A stretch of 42,736 bases of DNA from Planctomycetales bacterium. Lineage in GTDB: Bacteria > Omnitrophota > Gorgyraeia > Gygaellales > Profunditerraquicolaceae. Position 1 is the first letter of the stretch, and each line of letters begins with the position of its first letter. Shown in pieces: positions 16,701 to 24,413 of the stretch. A program made the translations under genes and the position numbers. The notes below the pieces were generated by a model. The model did not search any database. It was given only the letters and a program-made list of their open reading frames with translations, and was not told the DNA's origin. The DNA is taken from contig SBBM01000040.1 in the NCBI GenBank assembly GCA_005239725.1, forward strand, positions 1 to 42,736. The letters run 5' to 3'.

Positions 16701-17269
16701 CAGGCGAGCAAAAAGTCGCCGGGATTAAAGAAGAAATTTCCCCCCGGCCAAGGCCCGAAGTGATCCCCGGGACAACTACAAAAGTTTCTACGGGCTGCGG
16801 GAACCTCTATGTAACCATAAATATAGATGAAAGAGGGAAGCCCTTTGAATTATTTACCCAGATGGGCAAGGCAGGCGGCTGCGCTGCTTCCCAGCTTGAG
16901 GCTATCGGAAGGCTTGTGTCTTTGGCTTTCCGTTCAGGCATCGAAGTCAAATCAATTATCGAGCAGTTGCGTAATATCCGCTGCCCTTCGCCTTCCTGGG
17001 AAAAGGGCCAGAGGATATTCTCCTGCGCCGACGCTATTGCCCGGGTTATCGAAAGAAGACTGGTCAATAACGCGGCTGTCCCGGTTTCTGTTACAGAGCC
17101 TGTAAGCTCGGCCATGAAGCACTCCCGCAATGACGAGATTAACGTTGTAACTTTAGGCAGCGATGAACGGCGCGGAGAAGTTATCGGGGTTTGCCCGGAC
17201 TGCGGAGGGGCGTTACGTCACGAAGAAGGCTGCGTCAAATGCCATGCCTGCGGCTTCTCAAAGTGTTAA
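13736..17269 (+). CDS. nrdJ: Adenosylcobalamin-dependent ribonucleotide reductase (class II), intein-containing
   Basis: Makes deoxyribonucleotides with a B12-generated thiyl radical, independent of oxygen. The precursor is 1177 residues; removing a 409-residue intein (274-682) leaves 768, normal for NrdJ. Landmarks are FLPNSPCLMNAG (71-82), SACFTL with Cys91, KSGGGTGFSFSRLRP (115-129), FNISVAITDDF (195-205), and the active-site run N272-P273 | C683-G-E685. The intein splits that run exactly before the predicted thiyl-radical Cys. IAPTGTISII (831-840) is the usual substrate/phosphate loop. A TSCPD-like domain follows (about 1015-1110). The Cys-rich tail with Cys1153, 1156, 1166, 1169, 1172 and 1177 is the redox-shuttle or zinc end. 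Activity depends on protein splicing. Confidence 0.95.
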   Translation: MELKLSENAITVLERRYLKRDQGGKVIEGPREMFRRVAKAIAIADRDYGKTEEEVSKLAEAFYNSMASLEFLPNSPCLMNAGRELGQLSACFTLPINDSMESIFETLKATAMIHKSGGGTGFSFSRLRPKSSVVRSTGGIASGPVSFMKVYDAATEAVKQGGTRRGANMGILRIDHPDIIEFIKCKESDNQICNFNISVAITDDFMEKLKGAGDYDLIDPHTNKPVKQINSKEVFDLIVKQAHKNGEPGVIFIDKVNKDNPTPKLGKIESTNPCVIGEALVSTENGLIRMSELAKDYPGGGINISTDDRVLDALYGTQDSGNAATQTRQGITLRPVTKVFSTGIKPVFKVTTESGFELVATADHQLMTPNGWVKVEDLKIGVDKVFIQAGAGQFSQNYRLPFEVQNEYKGANGKTSKLNLPKEWSRELGQILGWLVGDGWLRDQDRNCRVGFTFSQDDKAVFDYLKPIINNFYGYEVKEVWRENDVYHLSYHSKCFVEFFKRLGVKAWDSAEKEVPESVYTAPEEGVIGFLQGLFTADGTVNYQEGHSSYVRLTAKSQKLLRGVQVILLNLGIKSRIYDRSRQERVCFSYTTKSGEARNYQGDGVCFELEISRESVMRFLEIVGFLCARHSQKLSRFKDKDYYCDSFEEEVKGIVPCGRQTVYDLTEPETLSFIANGFISLDCGEQPLLPYESCDLGSINLARMYKRENGRYEIDWEKLKDTTHLAVHFLDNLIDVNKFPLPQIEEATKLTRKIGLGIMGWASLLIRLSIPYDSDEAVVLAEKVMSFILNEATKKSERLAKERGTFPAFKGSIYDKKGESLKMRNATLTTIAPTGTISIIASPCSSGIEPLFAVAYYRNVMDNDKLIEIEPLFEEIALQRGFYTRELMTKIAESGSLHGLGEVPDDVRRVFVTAHDISPEWHVKMQGAFQKYVHNAVSKTINFPHEASMEDVRKSYLLAYDLGCKGITIYRDGSREEQVLNVGSKSAKAGEQKVAGIKEEISPRPRPEVIPGTTTKVSTGCGNLYVTINIDERGKPFELFTQMGKAGGCAASQLEAIGRLVSLAFRSGIEVKSIIEQLRNIRCPSPSWEKGQRIFSCADAIARVIERRLVNNAAVPVSVTEPVSSAMKHSRNDEINVVTLGSDERRGEVIGVCPDCGGALRHEEGCVKCHACGFSKC
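14555..15781 (+). other. Intein with LAGLIDADG homing endonuclease inside NrdJ
   Basis: Starts at Cys274 (CVIGEALVSTENG, block A). Block B is around TADHQLMT with His364. Two LAGLIDADG helices are seen: LGWLVGDGW (432-440, acidic Asp438) and FLQGLFTADGTVN (530-542, acidic Asp538). Block F is VYDLTEPETLSFIANG (662-677). The C-terminal end reads NGFISLD before the +1 Cys, so both the penultimate His and the terminal Asn are replaced (Leu681, Asp682). The insertion point NP|CGEQ is a known RNR intein site. The endonuclease looks intact. Confidence 0.92.
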
Positions 17270-17301
17270 AATAAAAACTTGAAAACAGAGCAATAAAAAA
17301 G

Positions 17302-18585
17302 ATGAAAAAAATTATTTATATAGTACTGGATGGCCTAGGGGACTTGCCGGTTAAGGAATTAAACAACAAGACCCCCCTTGAGGCGGCGCTTACGCCTAAT
17401 CTGGACCGCTTGAGCCAGAAAGGAAAGATGGGTCTGGTCTATCCGGTTGAGCGCGGCATTGCCCCGGAGTCGGATATCGCGGTGATAAGTTTGTTGGGTT
17501 ATGATGCCCATAAATATTATACGGGCAGGGGCCCTTTAGAGTCGTTTGCCGAGGGTTTAGATATTGCCGACGGAAATTTGGCTTTGCGCGTAAATTTTGC
17601 AACCGTGGATGCCGATGGGAAAACCATAAAAGATAGAAGGGTGGGCAGGAATCTGACTACGGAAGAAGCAACGCTCTTGGCCAGGGAGATTAATTCAAAA
17701 GTTACATTATCCAATGCTACTTTTGAATTTAAAAATACAATCGGCCACCGGGGCGTGCTGGTAATCAGGGGCATGCATTCTAAGTTGTCCGGATGGATAA
17801 CCAATACCGATCCGGCATACGGCCGTGAGGGCGTATTCGGAGTAGCGAAAGAGAAATTTGAAAATAAAATTGTCCAGGCCCTGGCAATGCCTGAATATGC
17901 GGATTTGCCGGAAGCTAAAGAGGCCGCGGCATTGCTAAATGAATTTACGGAGAAATCACACAAAGTTTTAGACGAAGCCGCAATAAATAAGAAGAGGGTT
18001 TCCGAGAAGAAGATGCCGGCGAATATTATTCTTTCCCGCGATGCCGGAGACCATTTGCCTAACTTCCCGCCGATAAGCGGGTTATATAACATGAAATTCG
18101 GCTCTTTCGTACAGATGCCGGTGGAAAAAGGCATTGCCCTTCTTACCGGGATGGAGATTATCGATGTCCCTTCGTCAAGCGGGCATTTGGATGTTGACTA
18201 TCCGGTCTGGGCTAAGATAGCAGTGGATTCGCTTAGAAAATATGACGGTATTTATGTGCACATCAAAGGCCCGGATGAACCTGCCCATGACGGGGATTTT
18301 AAAAGCAAGAAAGATATCATCGAGATGATAGATAAATTCTTTTTTGCCAGCCTTATTCCTTTGATAGATTTAAAGGATTTTATTGTCTGCGTAACCGCTG
18401 ACCACTCTACTGTATGCGCCATGAAAGCGCATTCTGCCGACCCTGTGCCGCTGTTGATTAGAGGCGGCAATATTAAGCCCGATGGCTCTTTGAGTTTCTC
18501 CGAAAGAGCCGCAAAACTCGGGTCGCTCGGCGAAATCCTGGGTCGCCAGATTATGCCCCTCCTTGTAAAATTCGCGAGAGAATAG
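17302..18585 (+). CDS. apgM: Cofactor-independent phosphoglycerate mutase, archaeal type
   Basis: Glycolytic/gluconeogenic enzyme that interconverts 3- and 2-phosphoglycerate without 2,3-BPG; alkaline-phosphatase superfamily. Metal-site residues are visible as Asp10 (VLDGLGD), the phospho-acceptor Ser57 in APESD, Asp325 and His329 in KGPDEPAHD, Asp367-His368 in TADHS, and His377. At 427 residues it is the ApgM form common in archaea and some bacteria, shorter than GpmI. It follows nrdJ by 32 nt and is probably in the same unit. The ribosome-binding site is weak. Confidence 0.93.
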   Translation: MKKIIYIVLDGLGDLPVKELNNKTPLEAALTPNLDRLSQKGKMGLVYPVERGIAPESDIAVISLLGYDAHKYYTGRGPLESFAEGLDIADGNLALRVNFATVDADGKTIKDRRVGRNLTTEEATLLAREINSKVTLSNATFEFKNTIGHRGVLVIRGMHSKLSGWITNTDPAYGREGVFGVAKEKFENKIVQALAMPEYADLPEAKEAAALLNEFTEKSHKVLDEAAINKKRVSEKKMPANIILSRDAGDHLPNFPPISGLYNMKFGSFVQMPVEKGIALLTGMEIIDVPSSSGHLDVDYPVWAKIAVDSLRKYDGIYVHIKGPDEPAHDGDFKSKKDIIEMIDKFFFASLIPLIDLKDFIVCVTADHSTVCAMKAHSADPVPLLIRGGNIKPDGSLSFSERAAKLGSLGEILGRQIMPLLVKFARE

Positions 18586-18627
18586 TATAATAATTTCGTA
18601 ATTCATAACCCCGTAACTGCTACTAAA

Positions 18628-20520
18628 ATGAATGATTATGATGTTATAGTTATTGGCGCAGGGCATGCCGGAATGGAAGCGGCTTTGGCTTCGGCACGCC
18701 TGGGTTGTAAAACCCTCATACTTACTTTAAATGCCGAAACTATCGGCTTGATGAGTTGCAATCCTGCCATCGGGGGCGTAGGCAAAGGTCAGTTGGTTAA
18801 GGAAATAGACGCGCTTGGCGGGGAGATGGCGCGTGCTGCCGATGTCTGCGGCATCCAATTCCGGATTCTTAATGCCTCCAAAGGCCCGGCAGTGCAGTCA
18901 TCGCGCGCCCAGATTGACAGCGATATGTACAACGAATACATGAAAAAAAAGGTAAAGGCACAGGAGAATCTTTTTCTGAAAGAAGCGCAGGTAACCGGCC
19001 TGGCAGTAAAAGATAGCCGCATAGAAGGCGTAATTACCGATAGGAATGAAAAGATTTTTGCTAAATGCGTAATTATTTCTCCCGGCACATTTTTAGACGG
19101 CCTGCTCCATACCGGGTTAAAACATCTCCCCGGAGGACGCATTAATGAACCTGCCAGCACAGATTTGCCGGATAGTTTAAGAAGCCTTGGGTTTAACCTG
19201 TTAAAGTTCAAGACCGGGACCTGCGCCCGCCTGGATAAGGACTCGATAGATTTTTCTAAGCTTATTGTCCAGGAAGGGGATTCTTGCCCTAAGCCGTTTT
19301 CTTTTTCCACGCAAGAGATAACCCAAAAACAAATACCTTGCTATATTACTTATACCAACGCGAATACCCACAAGATTATTCGTGATAACCTGGATAAATC
19401 TCCCTGGTATGCGGGAAAGATTAAGGCCACAGGTGTCCGCTATTGCCCTTCAATAGAAGACAAGATTGTTAAATTTGCCGACAAAAACCGACACCAGATA
19501 TTCCTTGAGCCGGAAGGTTACAATACCCAAAAAATATACCCAAATGGTTTATCAACCAGCCTCCCCGAAGAAGTACAGTTAGAAATGCTTCATTCCATTG
19601 CCGGTTTGGAAGAGGCAAAGGTAATCCGTTTTGGTTATGCAGTGGAGCATGCGGTGGTTGAACCTACGCAGCTTTACCCGACACTCGAAACAAAAATAGT
19701 TAAGAATTTATATCTGGCAGGCCAGATTAACGGGACAACCGGTTATGAAGAGGCAGCAGCACAGGGGTTAATCGCCGGCATAAATGCGGCAGAGAAGGTA
19801 AAAAGTAAAGAGCCTCTGATTTTAGACCGCGCTTCCGGTTATATCGGGGTTTTAATCGATGATTTAGTTACTAAGGGTACGGCCGAACCATACCGGATGT
19901 TTACTTCGCGCGTAGAATACCGCCTAATTTTACGGGAAGATAACGCGGATTTACGCCTGAGCGCGATTGGCCATAAGATAGGCCTTATTTCCGAAAAAGG
20001 ATATGAAAAAGTAAAGGAGAAGGTAGATGGAATAAAAAAAGGCCTGGTATATTTAAAATCAACGCGGCTAAAACCCGGTAAGGAAATTAACAAAAAGCTG
20101 GAAAAATTAGGAGAGCCCGCATTAAAAAAGGACTTTTCCCTGGAGGAAATGTTAAAAAGGCCGAATCTGACTTTAAAGGATGTGAGAGAACTAAACCATA
20201 TTAACCTGAAGATCCCCGAATGCGCGTATGAGCAGATTGAAATTGATGTAAAATACTCCGGGTTTATCCAGCGGCAATTGGCTGAAGTAGAAAAGTTTAA
20301 AAATTTAGAAAAGATAAAAATACCCCATGACTTAAATTATGCGGATATAAACGGTCTCTCCCGCGAAATAAAGGAAAAATTGGGCAGGTTTAAGCCGCTT
20401 ACTTTGGGGCAGGCGTTCAGGATTTCAGGGATTACCCCGGCGGCCATTTCTTTGTTGATGGTTTACTTAAAGAGATTCACCAAACAGAAAAAAGTCAGAA
20501 AAGTGGAATTAACCAGTTGA
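18628..20520 (+). CDS. mnmG: tRNA uridine-34 5-carboxymethylaminomethyl modification enzyme MnmG (GidA)
   Basis: Flavoprotein that, with MnmE, builds cmnm5U at the tRNA wobble position. The FAD loop is [12 protein letters not shown] (8-19). The GidA signatures [20 protein letters not shown] (48-67 region) and a [16 protein letters not shown] stretch in the second half are present. The C-terminal helical domain for MnmE/tRNA is complete. 630 residues, standard. It lies 42 nt after apgM. Its stop codon overlaps the -35 box of the next promoter. No mnmE in the window. Confidence 0.96.
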   Translation: MNDYDVIVIGAGHAGMEAALASARLGCKTLILTLNAETIGLMSCNPAIGGVGKGQLVKEIDALGGEMARAADVCGIQFRILNASKGPAVQSSRAQIDSDMYNEYMKKKVKAQENLFLKEAQVTGLAVKDSRIEGVITDRNEKIFAKCVIISPGTFLDGLLHTGLKHLPGGRINEPASTDLPDSLRSLGFNLLKFKTGTCARLDKDSIDFSKLIVQEGDSCPKPFSFSTQEITQKQIPCYITYTNANTHKIIRDNLDKSPWYAGKIKATGVRYCPSIEDKIVKFADKNRHQIFLEPEGYNTQKIYPNGLSTSLPEEVQLEMLHSIAGLEEAKVIRFGYAVEHAVVEPTQLYPTLETKIVKNLYLAGQINGTTGYEEAAAQGLIAGINAAEKVKSKEPLILDRASGYIGVLIDDLVTKGTAEPYRMFTSRVEYRLILREDNADLRLSAIGHKIGLISEKGYEKVKEKVDGIKKGLVYLKSTRLKPGKEINKKLEKLGEPALKKDFSLEEMLKRPNLTLKDVRELNHINLKIPECAYEQIEIDVKYSGFIQRQLAEVEKFKNLEKIKIPHDLNYADINGLSREIKEKLGRFKPLTLGQAFRISGITPAAISLLMVYLKRFTKQKKVRKVELTS

Positions 20521-20544
20521 CTAGAATGAAAGTTTGTATATAAT
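20517..20544 (+). promoter_or_regulatory. Promoter of the redox/oxidative-stress genes
   Basis: TTGACT (20517-20522) overlaps the mnmG stop codon; a 16-bp spacer leads to TATAAT (20539-20544). A second overlapping TATAAT is at 20544-20549. The leader of about 65 nt ends in a strong AAGGAGGT (20603-20610) before the ATG at 20614. Confidence 0.75.
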
Positions 20545-20613
20545 ATAATAGTTGAGTGCGGGAGAATATGGCGGCCGGAAAAATACCATTTTTAAATTTA
20601 AAAAGGAGGTAAA

Positions 20614-21090
20614 ATGGGAAAGACTGCAATAAAAATTGCGGACCTCGATGTAAAGGATTTAATCAAGGATTTAAACCGGGCGTATTGTGATGAGTGGCTT
20701 GCTTATTATTCCTGGTGGTATATGGCAAAGGTAGTCGGCGGCATGGGTTATGAAGATATGAGCGAATTCCTGGGTAAGATTGCGAAAGAGGAAGAGGAAC
20801 ATGCCGGCGAACTTGCTGACAGGATAATTGAGCTGGGGGGCATGCCGCTTTCCAATCCCATGGAATTGGAAAAGAATGCTAATGCTCCATATCCGGCACC
20901 ACCCAAAGGAGCCTCTGATTACAATGCAATCATAAAGACTGTAATGGATGGTGAAGCAGGGGCGATCGACGTTTATAATAAGCTTGCCGCAAAGACTTTT
21001 GGAAAGGACCACGCAACCTATCAGCTTACCTGCCATATCTTGAGCGAGGAGATAAAGCACGAAGAGATGTTCCAGAATCTGCTTGAATAA
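20614..21090 (+). CDS. Ferritin-like di-iron protein, Dps-like (thioferritin type)
   Basis: Four-helix-bundle protein that probably oxidises Fe(II) with peroxide and stores iron, protecting DNA and proteins. Likely di-iron ligands are Glu27, a Glu of the EEEE run with His63, Glu114, and Glu145/146 with His149. Two cysteines sit near these ligands, Cys24 in YCDEW and Cys140 in LTCHILSEE. That resembles the paired Cys of DPSL (thioferritin) proteins, and it differs from rubrerythrins, which would have a rubredoxin tail that is absent here. 158 residues. A strong promoter and strong ribosome-binding site suggest high expression. It leads a group with a PNPOx-fold protein, a redoxin and its reductase. 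Confidence 0.8.
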   Translation: MGKTAIKIADLDVKDLIKDLNRAYCDEWLAYYSWWYMAKVVGGMGYEDMSEFLGKIAKEEEEHAGELADRIIELGGMPLSNPMELEKNANAPYPAPPKGASDYNAIIKTVMDGEAGAIDVYNKLAAKTFGKDHATYQLTCHILSEEIKHEEMFQNLLE

Positions 21091-21101
21091 GTTTTTACTT
21101 T

Positions 21102-21596
21102 ATGCAGAGGCTGTCAGACGACATAGTGCAATTTTTCCAAACCCAGGGGTTTGTTATCTTATCTACCATAGATAAAGACGGCAAACCCCATGCTGCTTGT
21201 AAGGGGATAGTAGAGATATCAAAGAAAGGTTTTGTCTACCTTCTTGACCTTTATAAAGGCAGGACCTACGAGAACCTGCAGCATAACCCCCGGGCAAGTA
21301 TTACCGTTGTCGATGAGCATAAATTCACAGGGTATTGTCTTGAAGGAAAGGCAAGGATAATAAGAAGAGAAAAATGCCCCCCGGATATTATGTCTGCATG
21401 GGAAAATAAAATCACCTCCAGGATTACCCAAAGGGTTATAAAAAATATCCGCGGAGAAAAAGGGCATACCCGGCATCCGGAAACTTACCTGCCGATGCCG
21501 GAGTATATGATTCTTGTAAAAATAGATAAGATAATAGACCTTACCCCTCATCATATAAGAAGCCTGCCTGTTCAAGGAGGCAAACGCCCGGCCTAA
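21102..21596 (+). CDS. Pyridoxamine-5'-phosphate oxidase-fold flavin-binding protein
   Basis: Split-barrel protein that should bind FMN or another flavin/F420-like cofactor. The N-terminal pattern GFVILSTIDKDGKPHAACKG and LYKGRTYENLQHNPRASITV is typical of the PNPOx-like stress-protein family. 164 residues. Exact substrate unknown; not a true PdxH by length and context. It lies 11 nt after the ferritin-like gene. The last few codons come from a dispersed repeat that also occurs at 40710. Confidence 0.78.
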   Translation: MQRLSDDIVQFFQTQGFVILSTIDKDGKPHAACKGIVEISKKGFVYLLDLYKGRTYENLQHNPRASITVVDEHKFTGYCLEGKARIIRREKCPPDIMSAWENKITSRITQRVIKNIRGEKGHTRHPETYLPMPEYMILVKIDKIIDLTPHHIRSLPVQGGKRPA

Positions 21597-21617
21597 TCGG
21601 CTCGGCCGGTGTGCGCT
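21584..21617 (+). repeat. 34-bp dispersed repeat with CCGGCC/GGCCGG hairpin, copy 1
   Basis: This stretch matches 40710-40743 at 32 of 34 positions. It contains a CCGGCC...GGCCGG inverted repeat. Here it spans the stop codon of the PNPOx-fold gene and runs toward the ribosome-binding site of the redoxin gene. In both copies it lies between a stop codon and the next start. Confidence 0.85.
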
Positions 21618-21638
21618 TTCTGCGCAAGGAGGATAAAA

Positions 21639-21875
21639 TTGGCGAAAAATGTAAAGATTTATTCCACCCCTGCCTGCCCTTACTGTCAGAAGGCAAAACT
21701 TTTCCTCAGCGAACTCAATGTTCCGTATGAAGATGTGGATGTTTCGCTAGATTCTCAGGCAGCCGAAGAGATGATTCAGAAATCCAGCCAGATGGGTGTT
21801 CCGGTTTTGGATATCGAAGGCCAGATTATAGTGGGATTCGATAAGGAAAGAATAAAAAGGGCGCTGGGACTATGA
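21639..21875 (+). CDS. Glutaredoxin-like redoxin (NrdH/Grx type)
   Basis: Small thiol-disulfide carrier with a CPYC active site (Cys13, Cys16), a cis-Pro motif in GVPVLDI and the glutaredoxin tail IIVGFDKERIKRAL. 78 residues from a TTG start at 21639. This start is chosen because a perfect AAGGAGG (21626-21632) ends six bases before it; a GTG at 21609 is in frame but lies in the dispersed repeat. It is directly followed by a thioredoxin-reductase-like gene (1-nt gap), which is likely its reductase. Possible clients are NrdJ upstream or a peroxidase. Confidence 0.9.
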   Translation: MAKNVKIYSTPACPYCQKAKLFLSELNVPYEDVDVSLDSQAAEEMIQKSSQMGVPVLDIEGQIIVGFDKERIKRALGL

Positions 21876-21876
21876 T

Positions 21877-22785
21877 ATGTATGATTTGATCATTGTAGGA
21901 GCAGGGCCAGCGGGGATAACCGCGGCGATTTATGCCAGCCGTAAGGCGATGGACTTTTTGGTCATTACCAAAGATATCGGCGGCCAGGCGGCTTTAAGCG
22001 GAGACGTGGAAAATTATACCGGCTATCAGTTTATTACGGGCCCGGAATTAGCGGTAAAATTCGAAGAACACCTGAATAAATTCAATATTAAACTTAAAGA
22101 AAACGAAGAAGTAATTGAGGTAAAGAAAAGAGGGGATTTTATATCAGTCGAGTCAGATAAAGGCGCATACGAGGCAAGGTCGGTAATCGTGGCTTCGGGC
22201 AAGCGAGCCAGGGAATTAAATGTCCCCGGAGAAAAGGAATTCAAGAACCGTGGCCTTACTTATTGCGCAACCTGCGACGCTCCTCTTTTTAAGGGAAAGA
22301 CAGTTGCGGTTATCGGCGGGGGGAATTCCGCATTGGACGCAGGCTTACAGCTTATTAAAATAGCAAAGCATACTTATGTTGTAAATATTACAGCCGGCTT
22401 AGGCGGGGACGCGGTGATGCGCGAGAAAGTTTTGATGAGTAAAGATATAACTGTCCTGGATAACGCCCGGACCATGGAAATTATCGGCGACAAGATGGTC
22501 AACGGAATCAGGATAAAAAAGGAAGGCAAAGAAGAGGTGCTTGCAGTTGAAGGGGTTTTTGTGGAAATCGGGCTTATCCCTAATTCAGAGGCAGTAAAAG
22601 ATGTTTTGAAGAATGAATTAGGGGAAATCAAGGTAAATTGTTCCAACGAGACGAATATCCCCGGAATTTTTGCCGCAGGCGATGTTACGGATGTCCCCGA
22701 GAAACAAATCATAATTGCCGCCGGAGAAGGCTCTAAAGCCACTTTAAGCGTTTTCCGCTATTTAGCCCAACAGAGATTCCAATAA
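21877..22785 (+). CDS. Thioredoxin reductase-like flavoprotein (AhpF-type pyridine site)
   Basis: FAD-dependent disulfide reductase: GAGPAG (8-13) for FAD, redox CATC (Cys130, Cys133) and GGGNSA (147-152) for the pyridine nucleotide. The HRRxxxRA motif that gives NADPH preference in standard TrxB is absent; the segment reads NITAGLGGDAVMREK (170-184), closer to AhpF, which uses NADH. 302 residues. With the redoxin upstream it forms a two-gene electron pathway from NAD(P)H to thiol targets. Specificity for NADH is inference from the missing arginines. Confidence 0.88.
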   Translation: MYDLIIVGAGPAGITAAIYASRKAMDFLVITKDIGGQAALSGDVENYTGYQFITGPELAVKFEEHLNKFNIKLKENEEVIEVKKRGDFISVESDKGAYEARSVIVASGKRARELNVPGEKEFKNRGLTYCATCDAPLFKGKTVAVIGGGNSALDAGLQLIKIAKHTYVVNITAGLGGDAVMREKVLMSKDITVLDNARTMEIIGDKMVNGIRIKKEGKEEVLAVEGVFVEIGLIPNSEAVKDVLKNELGEIKVNCSNETNIPGIFAAGDVTDVPEKQIIIAAGEGSKATLSVFRYLAQQRFQ

Positions 22786-22862
22786 AAATTTTCCTTGAGT
22801 TTGAGGATATCCGGGATATGCCGCAGGCGCCGCGGCAGGAAAATAATATAGAAGGGATGATT

Positions 22863-23798
22863 ATGTTCCGGAAATACTTAATGATTTCGGCAGCACTCGG
22901 TTTAATATTATTCAGTAATATAAGATATGGTTTTGCCAGCCACGAAGAAGATAAAAACCTGAGCAGGTGGTGCCCGGTTTCAGCCGGCCCGCTAACGACC
23001 TGGACAGCGCCACTTTGCGGGAAGGGGGAATTTGCGGTTCAGCCGTTCCTTTTTTATAACAAGACAAGGGGGACTTTTAATTCCGACGGGCATTATGATT
23101 CTTTGCCTCAGGGAAACAAGAAATACCAATATCAGCAGCAATTATTCATACAATACGGGCTGACAGATAAGCTGGAAGCCGACGCCCAGGTGGTTTATCA
23201 GGAAAATTATGCTAAACAGGGTGATTTAAAGGCGCATTCCAGCGGGTGGGGGGATAGTTACCTTTTTCTACGTTACTGCGCTATTGAAGAAACTGATTTG
23301 ATACCGCATATAAGCGGCCTGTTTCAATTAAAAATCCCCACGGGAAAATACCAGAAATTAGACCCGCATAAATTAGACACAGATAGTATGAGTGCTACAT
23401 CCCCCGGTTCTTTTGACCATGGTTACGGCATTATGTTTACTAAAAAGATTGAGCCATTCATCCTGCATTTCGATGCCATATATAGCATGCCTTTGGAGCG
23501 GGAGGTTGATGGTATAAAGACTAAATATGCAAGATATTTGAACTATGATTTTGGAGTGGAATATTGCCTTTCCAGAGGCTTTAACCTGATGTTTGAGTTT
23601 AATGGATTTTTGCAGGGTGATAAAACCCGGGGTGGTGAAAAGGTATCGGCGTCGGATGTCGGTTATTTGACTATTTCTCCGGGTATCGGATGGTCAGATG
23701 AAAAAATCCAGGCCCTTCTGGCATATCAACGCGTAGCGGCAGGGACAAATACAGACGCAAATGATTCACTGGTATTGACTTTTGTTTACACATTTTGA
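22863..23798 (+). CDS. Predicted outer-membrane beta-barrel protein
   Basis: Specific function unknown. From the ATG at 22863 (GAAGGG six bases upstream) it has a signal peptide of about 25 residues ending YGFA|S. The mature part is rich in alternating strands with aromatic residues (for example YQQQLFIQYGLTDKLEADAQ). It ends in Phe, the usual last residue of outer-membrane barrels. The pattern is like the MetA/phenol-degradation-type OMP group. 311 residues. Two mature Cys (WCP and LCG) near the N terminus may pair. It lies after the reductase gene with a 77-nt gap that holds only short GC-rich palindromes. Confidence 0.7.
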   Translation: MFRKYLMISAALGLILFSNIRYGFASHEEDKNLSRWCPVSAGPLTTWTAPLCGKGEFAVQPFLFYNKTRGTFNSDGHYDSLPQGNKKYQYQQQLFIQYGLTDKLEADAQVVYQENYAKQGDLKAHSSGWGDSYLFLRYCAIEETDLIPHISGLFQLKIPTGKYQKLDPHKLDTDSMSATSPGSFDHGYGIMFTKKIEPFILHFDAIYSMPLEREVDGIKTKYARYLNYDFGVEYCLSRGFNLMFEFNGFLQGDKTRGGEKVSASDVGYLTISPGIGWSDEKIQALLAYQRVAAGTNTDANDSLVLTFVYTF

Positions 23799-23814
23799 CG
23801 CATGGTGCTAAAAT
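23785..23814 (+). promoter_or_regulatory. Candidate promoter of the feoB genes
   Basis: TTTACA (23785-23790), an 18-bp spacer and an extended -10 TGC-TAAAAT (23806-23814). It lies in the last codons of the barrel gene. The transcript would include the tandem palindromic repeat before feoB. Confidence 0.45.
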
Positions 23815-23849
23815 ATAATATGGGTACTTCTATCATTATACATTGCAAA

Positions 23850-23915
23850 TTGTTACGAGCAAGGGAAACGTCCCCTTAATTTTTGTTACGAGCAAGGGAA
23901 ACGTCCCCTTAATTT
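23850..23915 (+). repeat. Tandem 33-bp repeat (two perfect units) abutting the FeoB start
   Basis: Units 23850-23882 and 23883-23915 are identical and each carries AAGGGAAACGTCCCCTT. The second unit ends on the base before the ATG at 23916, so no ordinary ribosome-binding site is left. Each unit can form a hairpin upstream of the start codon. Confidence 0.9.
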
Positions 23916-24413
23916 ATGAGAAAAATTGCGATAGTGGGTTCTCCTAATGTAGGTAAGTCCGTAATGTTTAACAACCTTACGGGCAGTTACGCCACTGTTT
24001 CCAATTATCCGGGCACAACGGTTGAAGTTTTAAGGGGTAAGGCCAGAATCGGCAGCGAGGAGTTTGAGGTTATTGATACGCCGGGGATGTATTCGTTTTT
24101 GCCCATTACTGAAGAAGAGCGGGTTAGCCGTGCGATTATCCTGGATGAACAGCCTTGTGTTATCCTGCATATCATTGATGCGAAGAATCTGGAACGTATG
24201 CTGCCGTTGACCCTGCAATTCTTAGAGGCGGGCCTGCTGGTAATTTTAGTCCTGAACATAATTGATGAAGTCAGGGATTTGGGTATCAATATTGATGTGT
24301 TGCACTTGGAAAAAGAGTTAAATATTCCCGTAGTAGAAACGGTGTCTACTACCGGAGAAGGGATGGACATTTTAAAAGGAAGAATAGAGGAACATGTTAA
24401 AAGATTTTGCTAA
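23916..24413 (+). CDS. feoB: FeoB GTPase domain protein (split FeoB, part 1)
   Basis: G protein that gates ferrous iron uptake. G1 is GSPNVGKS (8-15), the G2 Thr lies in NYPGTT, G3 is DTPG, G4 is LNIID and G5 is VSTTG. 165 residues covers the G domain only. In most bacteria this is fused to the helical and membrane parts, which here are encoded by the next gene in another frame with a 20-nt overlap. Split FeoB is known in nature. The alternative, a recent frameshift, cannot be excluded from sequence alone, but the second gene has its own ATG. Confidence 0.88.
   Translation: MRKIAIVGSPNVGKSVMFNNLTGSYATVSNYPGTTVEVLRGKARIGSEEFEVIDTPGMYSFLPITEEERVSRAIILDEQPCVILHIIDAKNLERMLPLTLQFLEAGLLVILVLNIIDEVRDLGINIDVLHLEKELNIPVVETVSTTGEGMDILKGRIEEHVKRFC

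Noticed and set aside
20614-21090. Rubrerythrin
   Set aside because: There is no C-terminal rubredoxin Cys pairs; the helical pattern and Cys pair fit a Dps-like ferritin better.
21609-21638. Upstream GTG start for the redoxin gene
   Set aside because: It lies in the dispersed repeat, and the perfect AAGGAGG at 21626-21632 points to the TTG at 21639.
23850-23915. Possible start of a CRISPR array
   Set aside because: There are only two units and they adjoin with no spacer; no cas gene is present.
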